Below, piece by piece: positions 44,073 through 53,243 of a stretch of DNA of 64,000 nucleotides. Position 1 is the stretch's first letter, and every line of letters begins with the position of its first letter. The notes under the pieces were generated by a model that was not told the origin of the DNA, did no database searches, and saw only the letters and a program-made list of their open reading frames with translations. Source of the stretch: Rhodanobacter fulvus Jip2 (lineage in GTDB: Bacteria > Pseudomonadota > Gammaproteobacteria > Xanthomonadales > Rhodanobacteraceae); contig NZ_AJXU01000059.1 of assembly GCF_000264315.1 (NCBI RefSeq), positions 1-64,000 on the forward strand, in the 5' to 3' direction. The translations under genes and the position numbers were made by a program.

Positions 44073-45044
44073 CTACCGCCCGGCCGCGGCGACCAGGTCG
44101 TCCAGATCCATGCCGCCGCGCCGTTCCAGCCAGTGCGCCAGCAACCGGTAGGACACCGACAGCGGCGGTGAGGGCAGGAAGCTGCCGTCCGCCAGCGCGT
44201 CGGCGATCTGCTGCGGGGTGAACCAGCGCGCTTCCTCCAGCTCGTGATCGCGCATGGCGATCTCGCGTGAATGCGCGGTGGCGGTGAAGCCCACCATCAG
44301 CGAGGCGGGCATCGGCCACGGCTGCGAGGAGTGGTAGTGCACCTCGTCCACGAGCACGCCCGATTCCTCGGCCACTTCGCGCCGCACCGCGTCCTCCAGG
44401 GTTTCGCCCGGTTCGACGAAGCCGGCCAGCGTCGAATAGCGGCCCACCGGCCAGCCGGCTTGCCGCCCCAGCAGGCAGGCGCCGTCGTGTTCGACGATCA
44501 CGATGATCGCCGCATCGGTGCGCGGGAAATGCATGCGTGCGCACTCGGCGTTGCTGCACTGCGCACGGTGACCGGCACTGACCAGGCGCAACGTTGCGCC
44601 GCAACGGCCGCAGTAACGGGTCTCGCGTTGCCAGTGCACCAGCCCCTTGGCGTAGGCGAACAAGGCTGCTTCTTCGATCGGCAACTGCAGCGCCGAGTGG
44701 CGCAGGCTGGCGAAAGGCGCCCCCAGCGAAACCGCCAGCGCGCTGGTGCGGGCGGCGTCATCCAGCGCCAGCACGAAATGCGGGCGTCCGTCGATCAGAC
44801 CGAGCAGGCTGGCGGGTACGTCGCCCAGTCGTTGTTCGCGCTCGGTGACGTCGAGCCAGCGCAGGGCGTGGCGGTCGCGTTGCAGCAGGGTGTCGCCGGC
44901 GGCGTCGAGCAGCAGGTAACGTGCGTCGCCGGATCGGGCCTGTGCGTCGATCCAGGCGTGGTCGTCGCGCCGCTCGGCCACCCGGTCCAGCACCAGGCTG
45001 AGCCCGGCAAAGATGTTGGGTGGCGGCGTGCTGGCCCGGTCCAT
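44073..45044 (-). CDS. nudC: NADH pyrophosphatase / NAD-cap RNA decapping enzyme
   Basis: A 323-residue protein. A Cys4 zinc ribbon (YCGRCG ... CSNAEC) lies at about 158-183. The Nudix box GFVEPGETLEDAVRREVAEESGV follows, and the family-defining SQPWPMP tail motif is just after it. It hydrolyses NADH and removes NAD caps from RNA. ATG 45044 is the first plausible start and leaves a 14-base gap to erpA, so the two are probably co-transcribed. Confidence 0.93.
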   Translation of the reverse strand: MDRASTPPPNIFAGLSLVLDRVAERRDDHAWIDAQARSGDARYLLLDAAGDTLLQRDRHALRWLDVTEREQRLGDVPASLLGLIDGRPHFVLALDDAARTSALAVSLGAPFASLRHSALQLPIEEAALFAYAKGLVHWQRETRYCGRCGATLRLVSAGHRAQCSNAECARMHFPRTDAAIIVIVEHDGACLLGRQAGWPVGRYSTLAGFVEPGETLEDAVRREVAEESGVLVDEVHYHSSQPWPMPASLMVGFTATAHSREIAMRDHELEEARWFTPQQIADALADGSFLPSPPLSVSYRLLAHWLERRGGMDLDDLVAAAGR

Positions 45045-45058
45045 GCGAGGTGGGCCGT

Positions 45059-45427
45059 TCAGGCGGAGAACGACGACCCGCAGCCGCAGGTGGTCTTGGC
45101 GTTCGGGTTGCTGATGACGAACTGCGCGCCGCTGAGGTTCTCGGCGTAATCGATCTGCGCGCCGGTGAGGTATTGCAGCGACAACGGATCGCACAGCAGG
45201 GTCACGCCCTCGCGCTCGACCGCCAGGTCATCCTCGGCCTGGGCCTCGTCGAAGGTGAAACCGTACTGGAAACCCGAGCAGCCGCCGCCGGAAATGTAGA
45301 CGCGCAGCTTCAGGTCGGGGTTGCCCTCTTCGGCGATCAACTCATGCGCCTTGCTGGCGGCCGCCGCGGTGAACAGCAGCGGCGCACTGGCGCTGCGGTA
45401 ATCGGGAATGGCGACGAAAGTGTTCAT
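45059..45427 (-). CDS. erpA: Iron-sulfur cluster insertion protein (A-type carrier)
   Basis: A 122-residue HesB/IscA-type protein. The three Cys ligands are present: [11 protein letters not shown] in the middle and CGCGSSFSA at the C-terminus. [21 protein letters not shown] is typical of ErpA/IscA. It delivers Fe-S clusters to target enzymes. No isc or suf operon is nearby, which favours the ErpA assignment. ATG 45427 is used; an upstream extension has no homology features. Confidence 0.92.
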   Translation of the reverse strand: MNTFVAIPDYRSASAPLLFTAAAASKAHELIAEEGNPDLKLRVYISGGGCSGFQYGFTFDEAQAEDDLAVEREGVTLLCDPLSLQYLTGAQIDYAENLSGAQFVISNPNAKTTCGCGSSFSA

Positions 45428-45530
45428 GACGTTCCAGATGGGGTCGTTGCGGGACGGTACAAGCATACCCGCGACGGCCTCCGCCTCCATGAACGCGGAT
45501 GGCGCGCGAGGCGCCATCGCGCTCGCCGGC

Positions 45531-45962
45531 TCAGGCGGATACGGCTTCTTCCGCTTCGACGGGCGCCGGCAATTCGTGCGGCGCGGTGGCTTCCCCGCCG
45601 TCGCCCTCGCGGCTGATGCTGCCGTTGATCTGGGCGCCGGCGGCCATTTCCAGCGTGTGATAGCGCAGGTTGCCGTCGATGCGCGCCTGCGCCGACAGCT
45701 CCAGCCGGGTGGTCACCCACACGTCGCCGGTGACATGGCCGTTGAGAATCGCGTGCGACACGCGGATCTCTCCGTCGACCTGGCCGTGCTCGCTGAGCGT
45801 GAACATCGCATCCTCGCCCTCGGCCACGATGGTGCCCTCGACGCGGCCATCGAGGTGCAGCGCACCGCGGAAGCAGAGGTCGCCGCGGATCACGGTGCCG
45901 CGGGCGATCAGGCTGGTGTCGTCGCTGGCTTGGTGGCGTTCTCGGCGCTTACGGTTGAGCAT
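45531..45962 (-). CDS. Bactofilin-family cytoskeletal protein
   Basis: A 143-residue protein. The central part (about residues 18-115) has the repetitive G-x-hydrophobic pattern of the bactofilin beta-helix ([20 protein letters not shown], then [20 protein letters not shown]). Flanking ends are disordered and Pro/Glu-rich. Bactofilins polymerise without nucleotide and organise cell-wall enzymes. It overlaps the upstream membrane-anchored gene by 14 bases, a pairing that suggests the two function together at the envelope. Confidence 0.9.
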   Translation of the reverse strand: MLNRKRRERHQASDDTSLIARGTVIRGDLCFRGALHLDGRVEGTIVAEGEDAMFTLSEHGQVDGEIRVSHAILNGHVTGDVWVTTRLELSAQARIDGNLRYHTLEMAAGAQINGSISREGDGGEATAPHELPAPVEAEEAVSA

Positions 45963-46695
45963 CGTTGTCTCCCAGGACGGTATTGATGTTGCCGCTGAGC
46001 GCGTCGCTCCAGGCGACGCTGCGGACAATGGCGGGCTGGCCTTCGGGCTGGATATGCAGGCGCAGCCGCGTGGGACGGAAATCGGCCGGCAGCACCAGGG
46101 TGCCGCGCAGCTGCTGGAAATACTGGAACTTGAACGGAATGCCGGCCTTCTGATCCGCGTCACCCAGGGCTGCCCAATCCAGCCGGGTGACCTTGTCGCC
46201 GCGCAATCCCTCCACGCTGACCGTGACGGCGCCGCTGATGTCGCTGCCGCGGCGGGTGTTCTGCGACAGGCTCAGGCCGATGTCCCAGCCGTGCGACCCG
46301 GCAATGGGCCGCAGCCGCACACCCTGCACCTGCAGCCCCGTGCGCTGGCCTTCGCCGCCAACCAGGCGGGAATAGAAGCCGAGGTCGGCGCGCAGGCTGC
46401 TGAGCTCGGTTTCGCGCTGGGTCAGCGTATTTCGCAGGGAGCGGGTGGCCACCTCGTTCACCCGCGCGGCGCTTTCGAGGTTGGCGAGTTGTTGTTTCAG
46501 CTGTTCGATCTGCGCGTTCAACGCCCGCTGCTGGCGGTGGTCGACACTGGCGGGCGCGTCGTGCGACGTCAGCCATGCCACCAGCGCACCGGTCAACACC
46601 ACGCTGCCGAGCCACGCCAGGCCCAGCCAGAATCCCCGATAACGCCGCTCGCGATGCGGCCGCACCACGAAGCGCGGTGGTGGTCGTGAGGCCAT
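45949..46695 (-). CDS. Single-pass membrane protein with coiled coil (DUF6776-like)
   Basis: A 248-residue protein: basic N-terminus, one transmembrane helix at about 24-44 (GLAWLGSVVLTGALVAWL), then a coiled coil at about 52-105 (QQRALNAQIEQLKQQLANLE, then QRETELSSLRADLGFYSRLV). A beta-rich C-terminal domain follows (VAWSDALSGN near the end). This layout is known in proteobacteria next to bactofilin genes, but I cannot assign a biochemical function. It overlaps the bactofilin by 14 bases. Confidence 0.82.
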   Translation of the reverse strand: MASRPPPRFVVRPHRERRYRGFWLGLAWLGSVVLTGALVAWLTSHDAPASVDHRQQRALNAQIEQLKQQLANLESAARVNEVATRSLRNTLTQRETELSSLRADLGFYSRLVGGEGQRTGLQVQGVRLRPIAGSHGWDIGLSLSQNTRRGSDISGAVTVSVEGLRGDKVTRLDWAALGDADQKAGIPFKFQYFQQLRGTLVLPADFRPTRLRLHIQPEGQPAIVRSVAWSDALSGNINTVLGDNDAQP

Positions 46696-46801
46696 GTGAC
46701 TCCCCCGGCAAACCCAAGGTATAGCGTCGCCACGGCGAGGCGGTCAAGGTTGGCCGCCTGGCGGCGCTCCGGAAAAGCGCCACAGGTCACAACGATGGAC
46801 T

Positions 46802-47272
46802 TCAGCTTTGCATCTTGCTCTGCAGGTAGCGCTCGGCGCCGATGTCGCGCACCAGGCTGAACTGCGTCTCCAGCCAGTCGATGTGCTCTTCCTCATCATG
46901 CAGGATGTTCTTGAACAGATCGCGGCTGATGTAGTCGGCAATGCCTTCGCTGTACGCGATCGCCTCGCGCAGATCCTTCACCGCGGCCAGCTCCAGATCC
47001 AGGTCGCCCTGCATCGATTCCAGCGCGTTCTCGCCGATGCGCAGCTTGCCGAGATGCTGCAGGTTCGGCAGCCCGTCGAGAAACAGGATGCGCTCGATCA
47101 GGTGATCGGCGTGCTTCATTTCCTCGATCGATTCCTTGTACTCATGCTCGGCCAGCTCGGTATAGCCCCAGTCCTTGAGCATGCGGAAGTGCAGGAAATA
47201 CTGATTGATCGCGGTCAATTCGTTGTAGAGCACCTTGTTCAGGAACTCGATGACCTTGGCATCACCCTTCAT
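46802..47272 (-). CDS. bfr: Bacterioferritin
   Basis: A 156-residue four-helix ferritin. [16 protein letters not shown] carries the first ferroxidase Glu, [18 protein letters not shown] the haem-binding Met (about residue 52) and the Glu-His pair, and [14 protein letters not shown] the last ligands. It oxidises and stores iron in 24-mers. The bfd gene 125 bases upstream on the same strand encodes its electron donor. Confidence 0.96.
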   Translation of the reverse strand: MKGDAKVIEFLNKVLYNELTAINQYFLHFRMLKDWGYTELAEHEYKESIEEMKHADHLIERILFLDGLPNLQHLGKLRIGENALESMQGDLDLELAAVKDLREAIAYSEGIADYISRDLFKNILHDEEEHIDWLETQFSLVRDIGAERYLQSKMQS

Positions 47273-47397
47273 GGCAGTTCTCCGTTGACGACCCGCCGAC
47301 TATACAAAGGTCATCGGCAGCGGGGCGAAACGCGAACGGGAATGGTTTGCCGATGCATCGCAGCGATGCGGCAAACGCGTGTTGCAAGAAGAGGATT

Positions 47398-47595
47398 TCA
47401 GGCAGCGACGAGCGGCAGCGGAAACGGCACCTGGGTCAGCGCCTGCTGCAGGATGGCGCGGGCCTCCGGCTCGCAGCAGCCGCAGCAATCGGAACAACCC
47501 GTGCGGGCCTGCAGCTCGGCGAACGTGCGCACGCCATCGGCCACCTCGCGGCGGATGTCATGGTCGGTAACGGCGTTGCACATGCAGACGTACAT
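47398..47595 (-). CDS. bfd: Bacterioferritin-associated ferredoxin
   Basis: A 65-residue [2Fe-2S] protein. MYVCMCNAVTD has the first Cys pair, and TGCSDCCGCCEPEA the second group. It delivers electrons to bacterioferritin to release iron. It is short because the family is short (about 64-70). A Fur-box-like sequence overlaps its promoter region at 47611-47629, so iron starvation should induce it. Confidence 0.93.
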   Translation of the reverse strand: MYVCMCNAVTDHDIRREVADGVRTFAELQARTGCSDCCGCCEPEARAILQQALTQVPFPLPLVAA

Positions 47596-47610
47596 GGCGC
47601 GTATAAGAAC

Positions 47611-47629
47611 GCGAATGCGAATGATTGTC
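47611..47629. promoter_or_regulatory. Fur-box-like operator upstream of bfd
   Basis: GCGAATGCGAATGATTGTC matches 13 of 19 bases of the Fur consensus and shows the 6-1-6-type AATG..AAT.ATT core. It lies 16 bases upstream of the bfd ATG. Confidence 0.65.
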
Positions 47630-47653
47630 AACAACAAAAGGTGAGCATGACGC

Positions 47654-48208
47654 TCAGGCCACCTTGCGACCGCCCTGTGGCGGCGTTGGCGCGGTGCTTT
47701 CGCGCGGCGGCGCGGTGCCCAGATCCACCTGGAACAGGCCTTCCACCAGCGGCGCGAACTGCCGCAGGGCACGTTCGTAGACCTGCCGCTTGAAGTTCAC
47801 CACATGCGCCGCCGGGTACCAGAAATCGACCCAGCGCCAGATATCGAACTCGGGCTTCTCGCCCGCATCCAGCTTCAACGCCTCCTCGCCACCCACCAGC
47901 TTCAGCAGAAACCAGACCTGCTTCTGGCCGATGCACGTGGGACGCTGGTGATGCCGCACGTAGCGGCCCGGCAAGCGATAACGCAGCCAGCCATGCGTGG
48001 CGCTGACCACCTCGACATCGTGCTCGGAAAGGCCCGTTTCCTCCTCCAGCTCGCGGTACATCGCCTCCAGCGGCGTCTCGTCGCTGCGCATGCCGCCCTG
48101 GGGAAACTGCCAGCCATCGCGATTGACCCGGCGCGCCCAGAACAGTCGGCCGTCTGCATTCAGCAGAACAATGCCCACGTTGGGTCGATAACCATCAGCG
48201 TCAATCAT
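47654..48208 (-). CDS. rppH: RNA pyrophosphohydrolase
   Basis: A 184-residue Nudix hydrolase. [25 protein letters not shown], then WQFPQGGM, and the Nudix box [22 protein letters not shown] are the RppH signature. [15 protein letters not shown] is the conserved C-terminal helix. It converts 5'-triphosphate RNA ends to monophosphates and so starts RNase E decay. ATG 48208 is chosen because the family begins M-I-D-x-D-G-(Y/F)-R. The tail after residue 160 is Pro-rich and variable. Confidence 0.95.
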   Translation of the reverse strand: MIDADGYRPNVGIVLLNADGRLFWARRVNRDGWQFPQGGMRSDETPLEAMYRELEEETGLSEHDVEVVSATHGWLRYRLPGRYVRHHQRPTCIGQKQVWFLLKLVGGEEALKLDAGEKPEFDIWRWVDFWYPAAHVVNFKRQVYERALRQFAPLVEGLFQVDLGTAPPRESTAPTPPQGGRKVA

Positions 48209-48303
48209 CTCGCGTCCTCGGATCACGCGGCGCAGCGCCGCACGGGACCGTACCCGTCACGTCGATTCAAGCACGGCGCGCGAAGCCACGGCAAGCTCAA
48301 GGC

Positions 48304-48332
48304 TTGAACAGACGAGTCCAGACGACTAAACT
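48304..48332 (+). promoter_or_regulatory. Sigma-70 promoter of tRNA-Met
   Basis: TTGAAC (48304-48309), 17-base spacer, TAAACT (48327-48332), followed by a GC-rich discriminator (GCCGCGCCCC), as usual for stringently controlled stable RNA genes. It ends about 50 bases before the tRNA. Confidence 0.65.
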
Positions 48333-48381
48333 GCCGCGCCCCACCCGTGATCGTTCTGATCCCCCGCGGCGGGTTCCCAAT

Positions 48382-48458
48382 GGCTATGTAGCTCAGCTGG
48401 TTAGAGCACAGCACTCATAATGCTGGGGTCGGTGGTTCGAGTCCACCCATAGCCACCA
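48382..48458 (+). tRNA. tRNA-Met (CAT), elongator
   Basis: A 77-base cloverleaf: acceptor GGCTATG/CATAGCC, D stem GCTC/GAGC, anticodon stem CAGCA/TGCTG with loop CTCATAA (anticodon CAT), T stem GGTGG/CCACC with loop TTCGAGT, and encoded ACCA end. The first pair G-C and the close match to E. coli elongator tRNA-Met, rather than to the initiator or tRNA-Ile2, support the call. Confidence 0.95.
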
Positions 48459-48500
48459 AGTCTTCCCGTCCGTCAGATCAGTGAATGACGAGCGATCAAG

Positions 48501-48520
48501 CCCGCCGATGCGGGTTTTTT
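48501..48520 (+). terminator. Rho-independent terminator of tRNA-Met
   Basis: Stem CCCGC/GCGGG with loop CGAT, followed by TTTTTT. Confidence 0.8.
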
Positions 48521-48633
48521 CATGTCTGAATTTCCCGTCTGCATGGATGGATGTGATTCGTTCGTCGAACGCAAGAGCTGCGATGCTCCGCATGGTGCAG
48601 ATGCCGAGCGTCGCTGTTGGTCGACGATTTCCA

Positions 48634-50163
48634 TCACGACACCGTCGACGGTAGCGGCAAGTCGAGAAATTCGTGGAGTGCCGAGCTGTCGATCAGTGCA
48701 TTCAACGCCTCGATGTCCGGCGCCAGATAGCGATCTTCGCTGTAGTGCGGCACGGCTTCGCGGATGCGGGCGTGTGCGGCTTCCAGTACGGCGGATGAGT
48801 GCAATGGCCGGCGGAAGTCGATGCCCTGGGCGGCGGCCATTAGTTCGATGGCCACGATCCGGCGCACGTTGCCGACGATGTCGACGGCTTTGCGCGCGGC
48901 GAAGGTTGCCATGCTGACGTGGTCTTCCTGGTTGGCGGAGGTGGGCAGCGAATCGACGCTGGCGGGGTGTGCCAGCGTCTTGTTTTCGCTGGCCAGCGAG
49001 GCGGCGGTGACGTGGGCGATCATGAAGCCGGAATTGATGCCCGAGTCCTGCACCAGGAAGGCCGGCAGGCCGGAGATGCTGGCGTCGACCAGCATGGCGA
49101 TGCGGCGTTCGGACAGCGAGCCGATTTCGGCCACGGCGATGGCGAGCTGGTCGGCGGCGAAGGCGACGGGCTCGGCGTGGAAGTTGCCGCCGGAGATCAC
49201 GTCGCCGGTTTCCGGAAACAGCAGCGGATTGTCGGAGACGGCGTTGGCCTCGATCTCCAGCGTGCGTGCGGTTTGCCGCAGCAGGTCGCGGCAGGCGCCC
49301 ATCACCTGCGGCTGGCAGCGCAGGCTGTAGGGGTCCTGCACGCGCGGGTCGCCGACGCGGTGCGATTCGCGGATGGCGCTGCCTTGCAGCAGTTGCCGGT
49401 AGATCGCGGCCACTTCGATCTGCCCCGGCTGCCCGCGCACCGCGTGGATGCGCGCGTCGAACGGCGCGTCAGACCCGCAGGCGGCGTCGACACTCAGGGC
49501 GCCGGCCAGCACGGCGGCGGCGAAAACCTGCTCGGTGCCGAACAGGGCCATCAGCGCGATGGCGGTGGACACCTGGGTGCCGTTGAGCAGGGCCAGGCCT
49601 TCCTTGGCTGCCAGTCGCAGCGGGGCGATTCCCGCGCGGCGCAGGCCATCGTCGGCATCCATGATCTCGCCGCGGCAACGCAGCTTGCCTTCGCCCATCG
49701 CGGCCAGCGCCAGATGCGCCAGCGGTGCGAGATCGCCGCTGGCGCCCACCGAGCCCTGGCACGGAATGCATGGCCACAGCTCGGCGTTGTACATGGCCAG
49801 CAGGGTGTCGATGACCTGCATCCGCACGCCGGAGTAGCCGCGCGCCAGCGAGGCAATCTTCAAGGCCAGGATCATGCGCACGGTGGTGTCGTCCAACAGC
49901 GCACCCACGCCTGCCGCGTGCGAGCGCACCAGGTTGGTCTGCAACTGTTCCAGCTGATCGGCTGGCACATGCACCTTGGCCAGCTTGCCGAAGCCAGTGT
50001 TGATGCCATAGGCCGGCTGGCCGGCAGCCACGATGCCTTGCACGGTTTGTGCAGCGGCGTGGATGCCGGCCGTGCAGGCGTCATCCAGCCGGATGGGCTC
50101 GAACGCCGCGGCGATGTCGCGCAGCTGGGCCAGGGGTATGTGTCCGGGAATCAGGGTTTGCAT
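48634..50163 (-). CDS. hutH: Histidine ammonia-lyase
   Basis: A 509-residue enzyme. [14 protein letters not shown] contains the Ala-Ser-Gly triad (residues 141-143) that cyclises to the MIO cofactor. [11 protein letters not shown] is the Tyr loop, and QEDHVSM is conserved near residue 410. It converts L-histidine to trans-urocanate. It follows hutC by 70 bases on the same strand. The rest of the hut pathway (hutU, hutI, hutG/F) is not in the window. Confidence 0.96.
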   Translation of the reverse strand: MQTLIPGHIPLAQLRDIAAAFEPIRLDDACTAGIHAAAQTVQGIVAAGQPAYGINTGFGKLAKVHVPADQLEQLQTNLVRSHAAGVGALLDDTTVRMILALKIASLARGYSGVRMQVIDTLLAMYNAELWPCIPCQGSVGASGDLAPLAHLALAAMGEGKLRCRGEIMDADDGLRRAGIAPLRLAAKEGLALLNGTQVSTAIALMALFGTEQVFAAAVLAGALSVDAACGSDAPFDARIHAVRGQPGQIEVAAIYRQLLQGSAIRESHRVGDPRVQDPYSLRCQPQVMGACRDLLRQTARTLEIEANAVSDNPLLFPETGDVISGGNFHAEPVAFAADQLAIAVAEIGSLSERRIAMLVDASISGLPAFLVQDSGINSGFMIAHVTAASLASENKTLAHPASVDSLPTSANQEDHVSMATFAARKAVDIVGNVRRIVAIELMAAAQGIDFRRPLHSSAVLEAAHARIREAVPHYSEDRYLAPDIEALNALIDSSALHEFLDLPLPSTVS

Positions 50164-50233
50164 GGCGGGTTTGTCCGGTGATCAGGATCGGGTACAACGC
50201 ATGTTCGTGGGCCGGCGACCATCGGACGCTGCG

Positions 50234-50959
50234 TCACGCATGCAGCGAGTCGCCGACATGGAAGCTGCCGACGAAACGGTATTTTGCTGCCGGGTGAGTG
50301 AGCCGCGCGACGCTGGCGACGCGGTCGCGCGACCAGGTGCGGCGGCCCAGCACGAGCAGCGGCGCACCCACGCTGACGTCCAGCCATTTCGCCAGGCGCC
50401 GATTCGCCGCCTCCGCTTCGATTACGTGCTCCGTGCGCTGCAGCGGTGCCGTGCGCATGAGGTAGTGATGCGGGATTTCCAGCTGGAAATCGATGCCCAG
50501 GTAACCGGGCGCGCAGGCGGGGCTGACAAACCGGTCTTCCAGCTGCAGCGGCTTTCCGTCCGCCCGATGCAGCAGGCGCGAGTGAAACAGTTGCTCGCCC
50601 GAAGTGATGCCGAACTGTCGGGCCATGGTGGGGCTGGCCGCGACCGATTCGCTGACCAGCACGTCGACCGAGTGGGTCTCGCCGCGCGCCGCGATTTCGC
50701 TGCGGATGCTGCGCACATCGAGCAGGGCCGATTCGACCTTGGGGTCGGCCACGAACGATCCCACGCCTTGTACGCGTGTGATCACGCCCGCGCTGGTGAG
50801 TTCACGCATGGCCCGGTTCACGGTCATGCGCGACACGCCGAATTTCGTGACGAGATCCTTCTCGCTGGGAAGGCGGCTTTGCGGCGGGTAGTCGCCGTTG
50901 ACGATGTGCTGAAGCAGGTAGCGTTTCAGCTTCAGGTACGCGGGCGCGGGCTCGTTCAT
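50234..50959 (-). CDS. hutC: GntR-family histidine-utilisation repressor
   Basis: A 241-residue regulator. The winged helix is at residues 5-72 (LPSEKDLVTKFGVSRMTVNR, then ELTSAGVITRVQGVGSFVAD). A UTRA effector domain follows (IAARGETHSVDVLV; LEDRFVSPACAPGYLG; RRTWSRDRVASVARLTHPAA). The RRTWS...ARL.HP block is specific to HutC within the family. It represses hut genes until urocanate binds. A TTGTATAGACAT-type site lies 15-27 bases upstream of its own ATG, so it is probably autoregulated. Confidence 0.92.
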   Translation of the reverse strand: MNEPAPAYLKLKRYLLQHIVNGDYPPQSRLPSEKDLVTKFGVSRMTVNRAMRELTSAGVITRVQGVGSFVADPKVESALLDVRSIRSEIAARGETHSVDVLVSESVAASPTMARQFGITSGEQLFHSRLLHRADGKPLQLEDRFVSPACAPGYLGIDFQLEIPHHYLMRTAPLQRTEHVIEAEAANRRLAKWLDVSVGAPLLVLGRRTWSRDRVASVARLTHPAAKYRFVGSFHVGDSLHA

Positions 50960-50973
50960 CGGCTTAGGATGAC

Positions 50974-50986
50974 ATGTCTATACAAG
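50974..50986. promoter_or_regulatory. HutC operator-like site
   Basis: ATGTCTATACAAG (reverse complement CTTGTATAGACAT) resembles the TTGTATA.ACA-type sites reported for HutC. It lies directly upstream of hutC, and the hutCH pair would be controlled from here. Confidence 0.55.
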
Positions 50987-51144
50987 TCGATGAAAGGCCA
51001 TGAAACCTCACCCGCCAGGGCGCGGGTGTGGCTGCGAAGACGCGGCCGTTTACTGGCCGCAGCCGTCACGCTGACGCGGTGAGCCGGATTTCCACGCGGA
51101 CTGCGGAGAACACCGATTTCGACGTCGGCCCGCTCGCGCTGGCG

Positions 51145-52089
51145 CTAGCGTGCGCCGCCCTGCCCCAACCTGATCGCATAGAGCGCCGCGCCGTAATCCG
51201 GTGCGTGCACGGGAAGCCGGATCTCGAAGGCGGAGCTTGCCGCGCCAAGTGCGTCGCGAAACGGGCTCAGCAGCAGGTCGCCGGCGTTGAATGCACCGCC
51301 GGAATACGACACGGGTACCGGTTCGCCCGCTTCGAATTGCAGCGCCAGCCGCAGCGCGTCGCAGATCTGCGCCAGCTCGCGGCCGGCATCGTGGAAGATG
51401 GCGAGCGCCGCCGCATCGCCCGCGCCCGCGGCGTCGGCCACCTGGCGCGACAGTTGGGCCAGGTCGCTGCGCGGGGAGGCTTTCTCGCCGTAGATGTGGG
51501 CGCAGATGTCGAGGTCGTTGTCGAGCTGGAAATGCGCGTTGAGGATGCCGTGCAACGGGCCTTTGGGCAGGCGGCCGTCGCTCATGCGGGAGTAGGCGTT
51601 GAGGCCGCGGATGGCGATCCAGTAGGCGGAGCCTTCGTCGGAAAACGCTTCGCCCCAGCCGCCGGCGCGGGCGGCTGTGCCGTGGCGCTGGCCGTAGCCG
51701 ATGGAGCCGGTGCCGGCGACGATGTTGATGCCGTCGGCGCAGGCCAGCGAGCCGGCCCAGCCGCAGACCATGTCGTTGTCGCAGGTGTAGCGATGGTGGC
51801 CCAGGATCGCTTTGGGAAAGGTTTGCAGCAACGCGGTGGCGTGGCTGTCTTCGCCGTAGGCGGGCAGGCCGAAGAAGGCGTGGGCGATATCGGCGGGCGT
51901 GCGTTTCGTGGTGGCCAGCACGTCGGCCACGCCATCGGCGAGGATGGCGCGCACGCCCTCCAGGCCGACGTGCGGATGGTAGGTGGTGCCCCGCTGCGCC
52001 TCGGCCAGCAACTGGCCGTCGGCGTCGATGAGGGCGAAGCGGGTCTTGGTGCCGCCGCCGTCGACGCCCAGGTAGACCGACGTAGTCAT
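51145..52089 (-). CDS. BadF/BadG-type amino-sugar kinase (NagK-like)
   Basis: A 314-residue ASKHA-fold kinase. VYLGVDGGGTKTRFALID is phosphate motif 1, DNDMVCGWAGSLACADGINI, then AGTGSIGYG, is phosphate motif 2, and GGWGEAFSDEGSAYWI is typical of GlcNAc/GalNAc kinases of the BadF type. It would phosphorylate the imported amino sugar at C6. It is the last gene of a five-gene operon and overlaps agaS by 4 bases (ATGA). In context the substrate is more likely galactosamine or GalNAc than GlcNAc. Confidence 0.87.
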   Translation of the reverse strand: MTTSVYLGVDGGGTKTRFALIDADGQLLAEAQRGTTYHPHVGLEGVRAILADGVADVLATTKRTPADIAHAFFGLPAYGEDSHATALLQTFPKAILGHHRYTCDNDMVCGWAGSLACADGINIVAGTGSIGYGQRHGTAARAGGWGEAFSDEGSAYWIAIRGLNAYSRMSDGRLPKGPLHGILNAHFQLDNDLDICAHIYGEKASPRSDLAQLSRQVADAAGAGDAAALAIFHDAGRELAQICDALRLALQFEAGEPVPVSYSGGAFNAGDLLLSPFRDALGAASSAFEIRLPVHAPDYGAALYAIRLGQGGAR

Positions 52090-53243
52090 GCGTTCAGCGC
52101 ATGCAGGCGCACGCCTTGGACCACGCGGTTGACGATGCCGGCGGGGTTGGGGTTGTCGGGTGTCACACCCATCGCGCGCGAGGTGAAGAAGGCATAGGTC
52201 TGTGCCATGGCGATATACGGCCACAGCAGGTCGAGGTCGGCGGCGGTGGTCATGTCGGGTACGGCGATGCTTCCGGTGCCGGCTTCCGTGCGCGGTTGTG
52301 CGGTGACCTCGATGATGCGGCCGGCGCAACCGTCACGGCGCAGTTCGTCGACCAGGTCCAGGTCGTAGCGGCGGGTGAGCGGATCGTTGGAGACGAACAC
52401 CACCACCAGCGTGCGCGCGTTGACGAACGTCTTGGGCCCGTGCCTGAAGCCCAGTGGCGAATCGAAGCAGGTGGCGACGGCGCCATTGGTCAGTTCGCCC
52501 AGTTTCAATGCCGCCTCCCGCGCAAGACCTTGCAGCACGCCGCTGCCCAGATAGACCACGCGTTCGTGCTGCTCCAGCGCCAACGCATCCAGTACCGGCA
52601 GCGCTTCGTGGATGCTGCGATCGGTGGCGTTGGCGATGGCCTTGATGCGACTGTCCATGGTTCCGGTCGGCAGCAACGCGGCCACCACGGCGTACATCAT
52701 GCAGCTGAAGCTGGAGGTCATCGCGAAGCTGGTGTCGTGGGTTTCCGGCGGCAGCAGCACCGTCATCGCGTGGGCGACGGCCAGCTTGCCGAGTTCGCCC
52801 TCGGCGTTGCACAGCACGACCAGGTGGCGCACTTCGCGCACCATGGACTCGGCCAGTTTCACCGCGGCCAGGCTCTCCGGGCTGTTGCCGGAGCGGCCGA
52901 ACGACACCAGCAGCAGCGGTTGCTCCGGGTCCAGGTACATATGCGGCGCGCAGACGATGTCGGTGGTCGGCACGGCGTCCACGCGGGCAGCCAGTTGACG
53001 ATCCAGCAGCGGCGCCACGCATTGGCCGATATAGGCGGAACTGCCCGCGCCGGTGAGGATCACCCGCGCGGCGGGATTGCCGGTCAGCCCGCCGGCGAAG
53101 ACCTGGATCTTCTCGTGCAGGTCGGCCACCAGCGCGTGAGTCCGCTCCAGCATCTGCGGTTGCTGCGTGATTTCCCTCGCGGTGGCGATCGCGCCGGAGG
53201 CGGTCAACGTGGATTCGGTGAGGCCCAGATATTCAGTGGTCAT
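52086..53243 (-). CDS. agaS: SIS-domain galactosamine-6-phosphate isomerase/deaminase (AgaS-like)
   Basis: A 385-residue protein with two SIS domains. ILTGAGSSAYIGQ and LVSFGRSGNSPESLAA are the first phosphosugar site, and VYLGSGVLQGLAREAALKL, then GFRHGPKTFV, the second. AgaS converts galactosamine-6-phosphate to tagatose-6-phosphate and ammonia. ATG 53243 overlaps the end of gatZ by 11 bases, and its own stop overlaps the kinase gene. The position between GatZ and a sugar kinase is the main support for AgaS over a GlmS-like deaminase. Confidence 0.87.
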   Translation of the reverse strand: MTTEYLGLTESTLTASGAIATAREITQQPQMLERTHALVADLHEKIQVFAGGLTGNPAARVILTGAGSSAYIGQCVAPLLDRQLAARVDAVPTTDIVCAPHMYLDPEQPLLLVSFGRSGNSPESLAAVKLAESMVREVRHLVVLCNAEGELGKLAVAHAMTVLLPPETHDTSFAMTSSFSCMMYAVVAALLPTGTMDSRIKAIANATDRSIHEALPVLDALALEQHERVVYLGSGVLQGLAREAALKLGELTNGAVATCFDSPLGFRHGPKTFVNARTLVVVFVSNDPLTRRYDLDLVDELRRDGCAGRIIEVTAQPRTEAGTGSIAVPDMTTAADLDLLWPYIAMAQTYAFFTSRAMGVTPDNPNPAGIVNRVVQGVRLHALNA

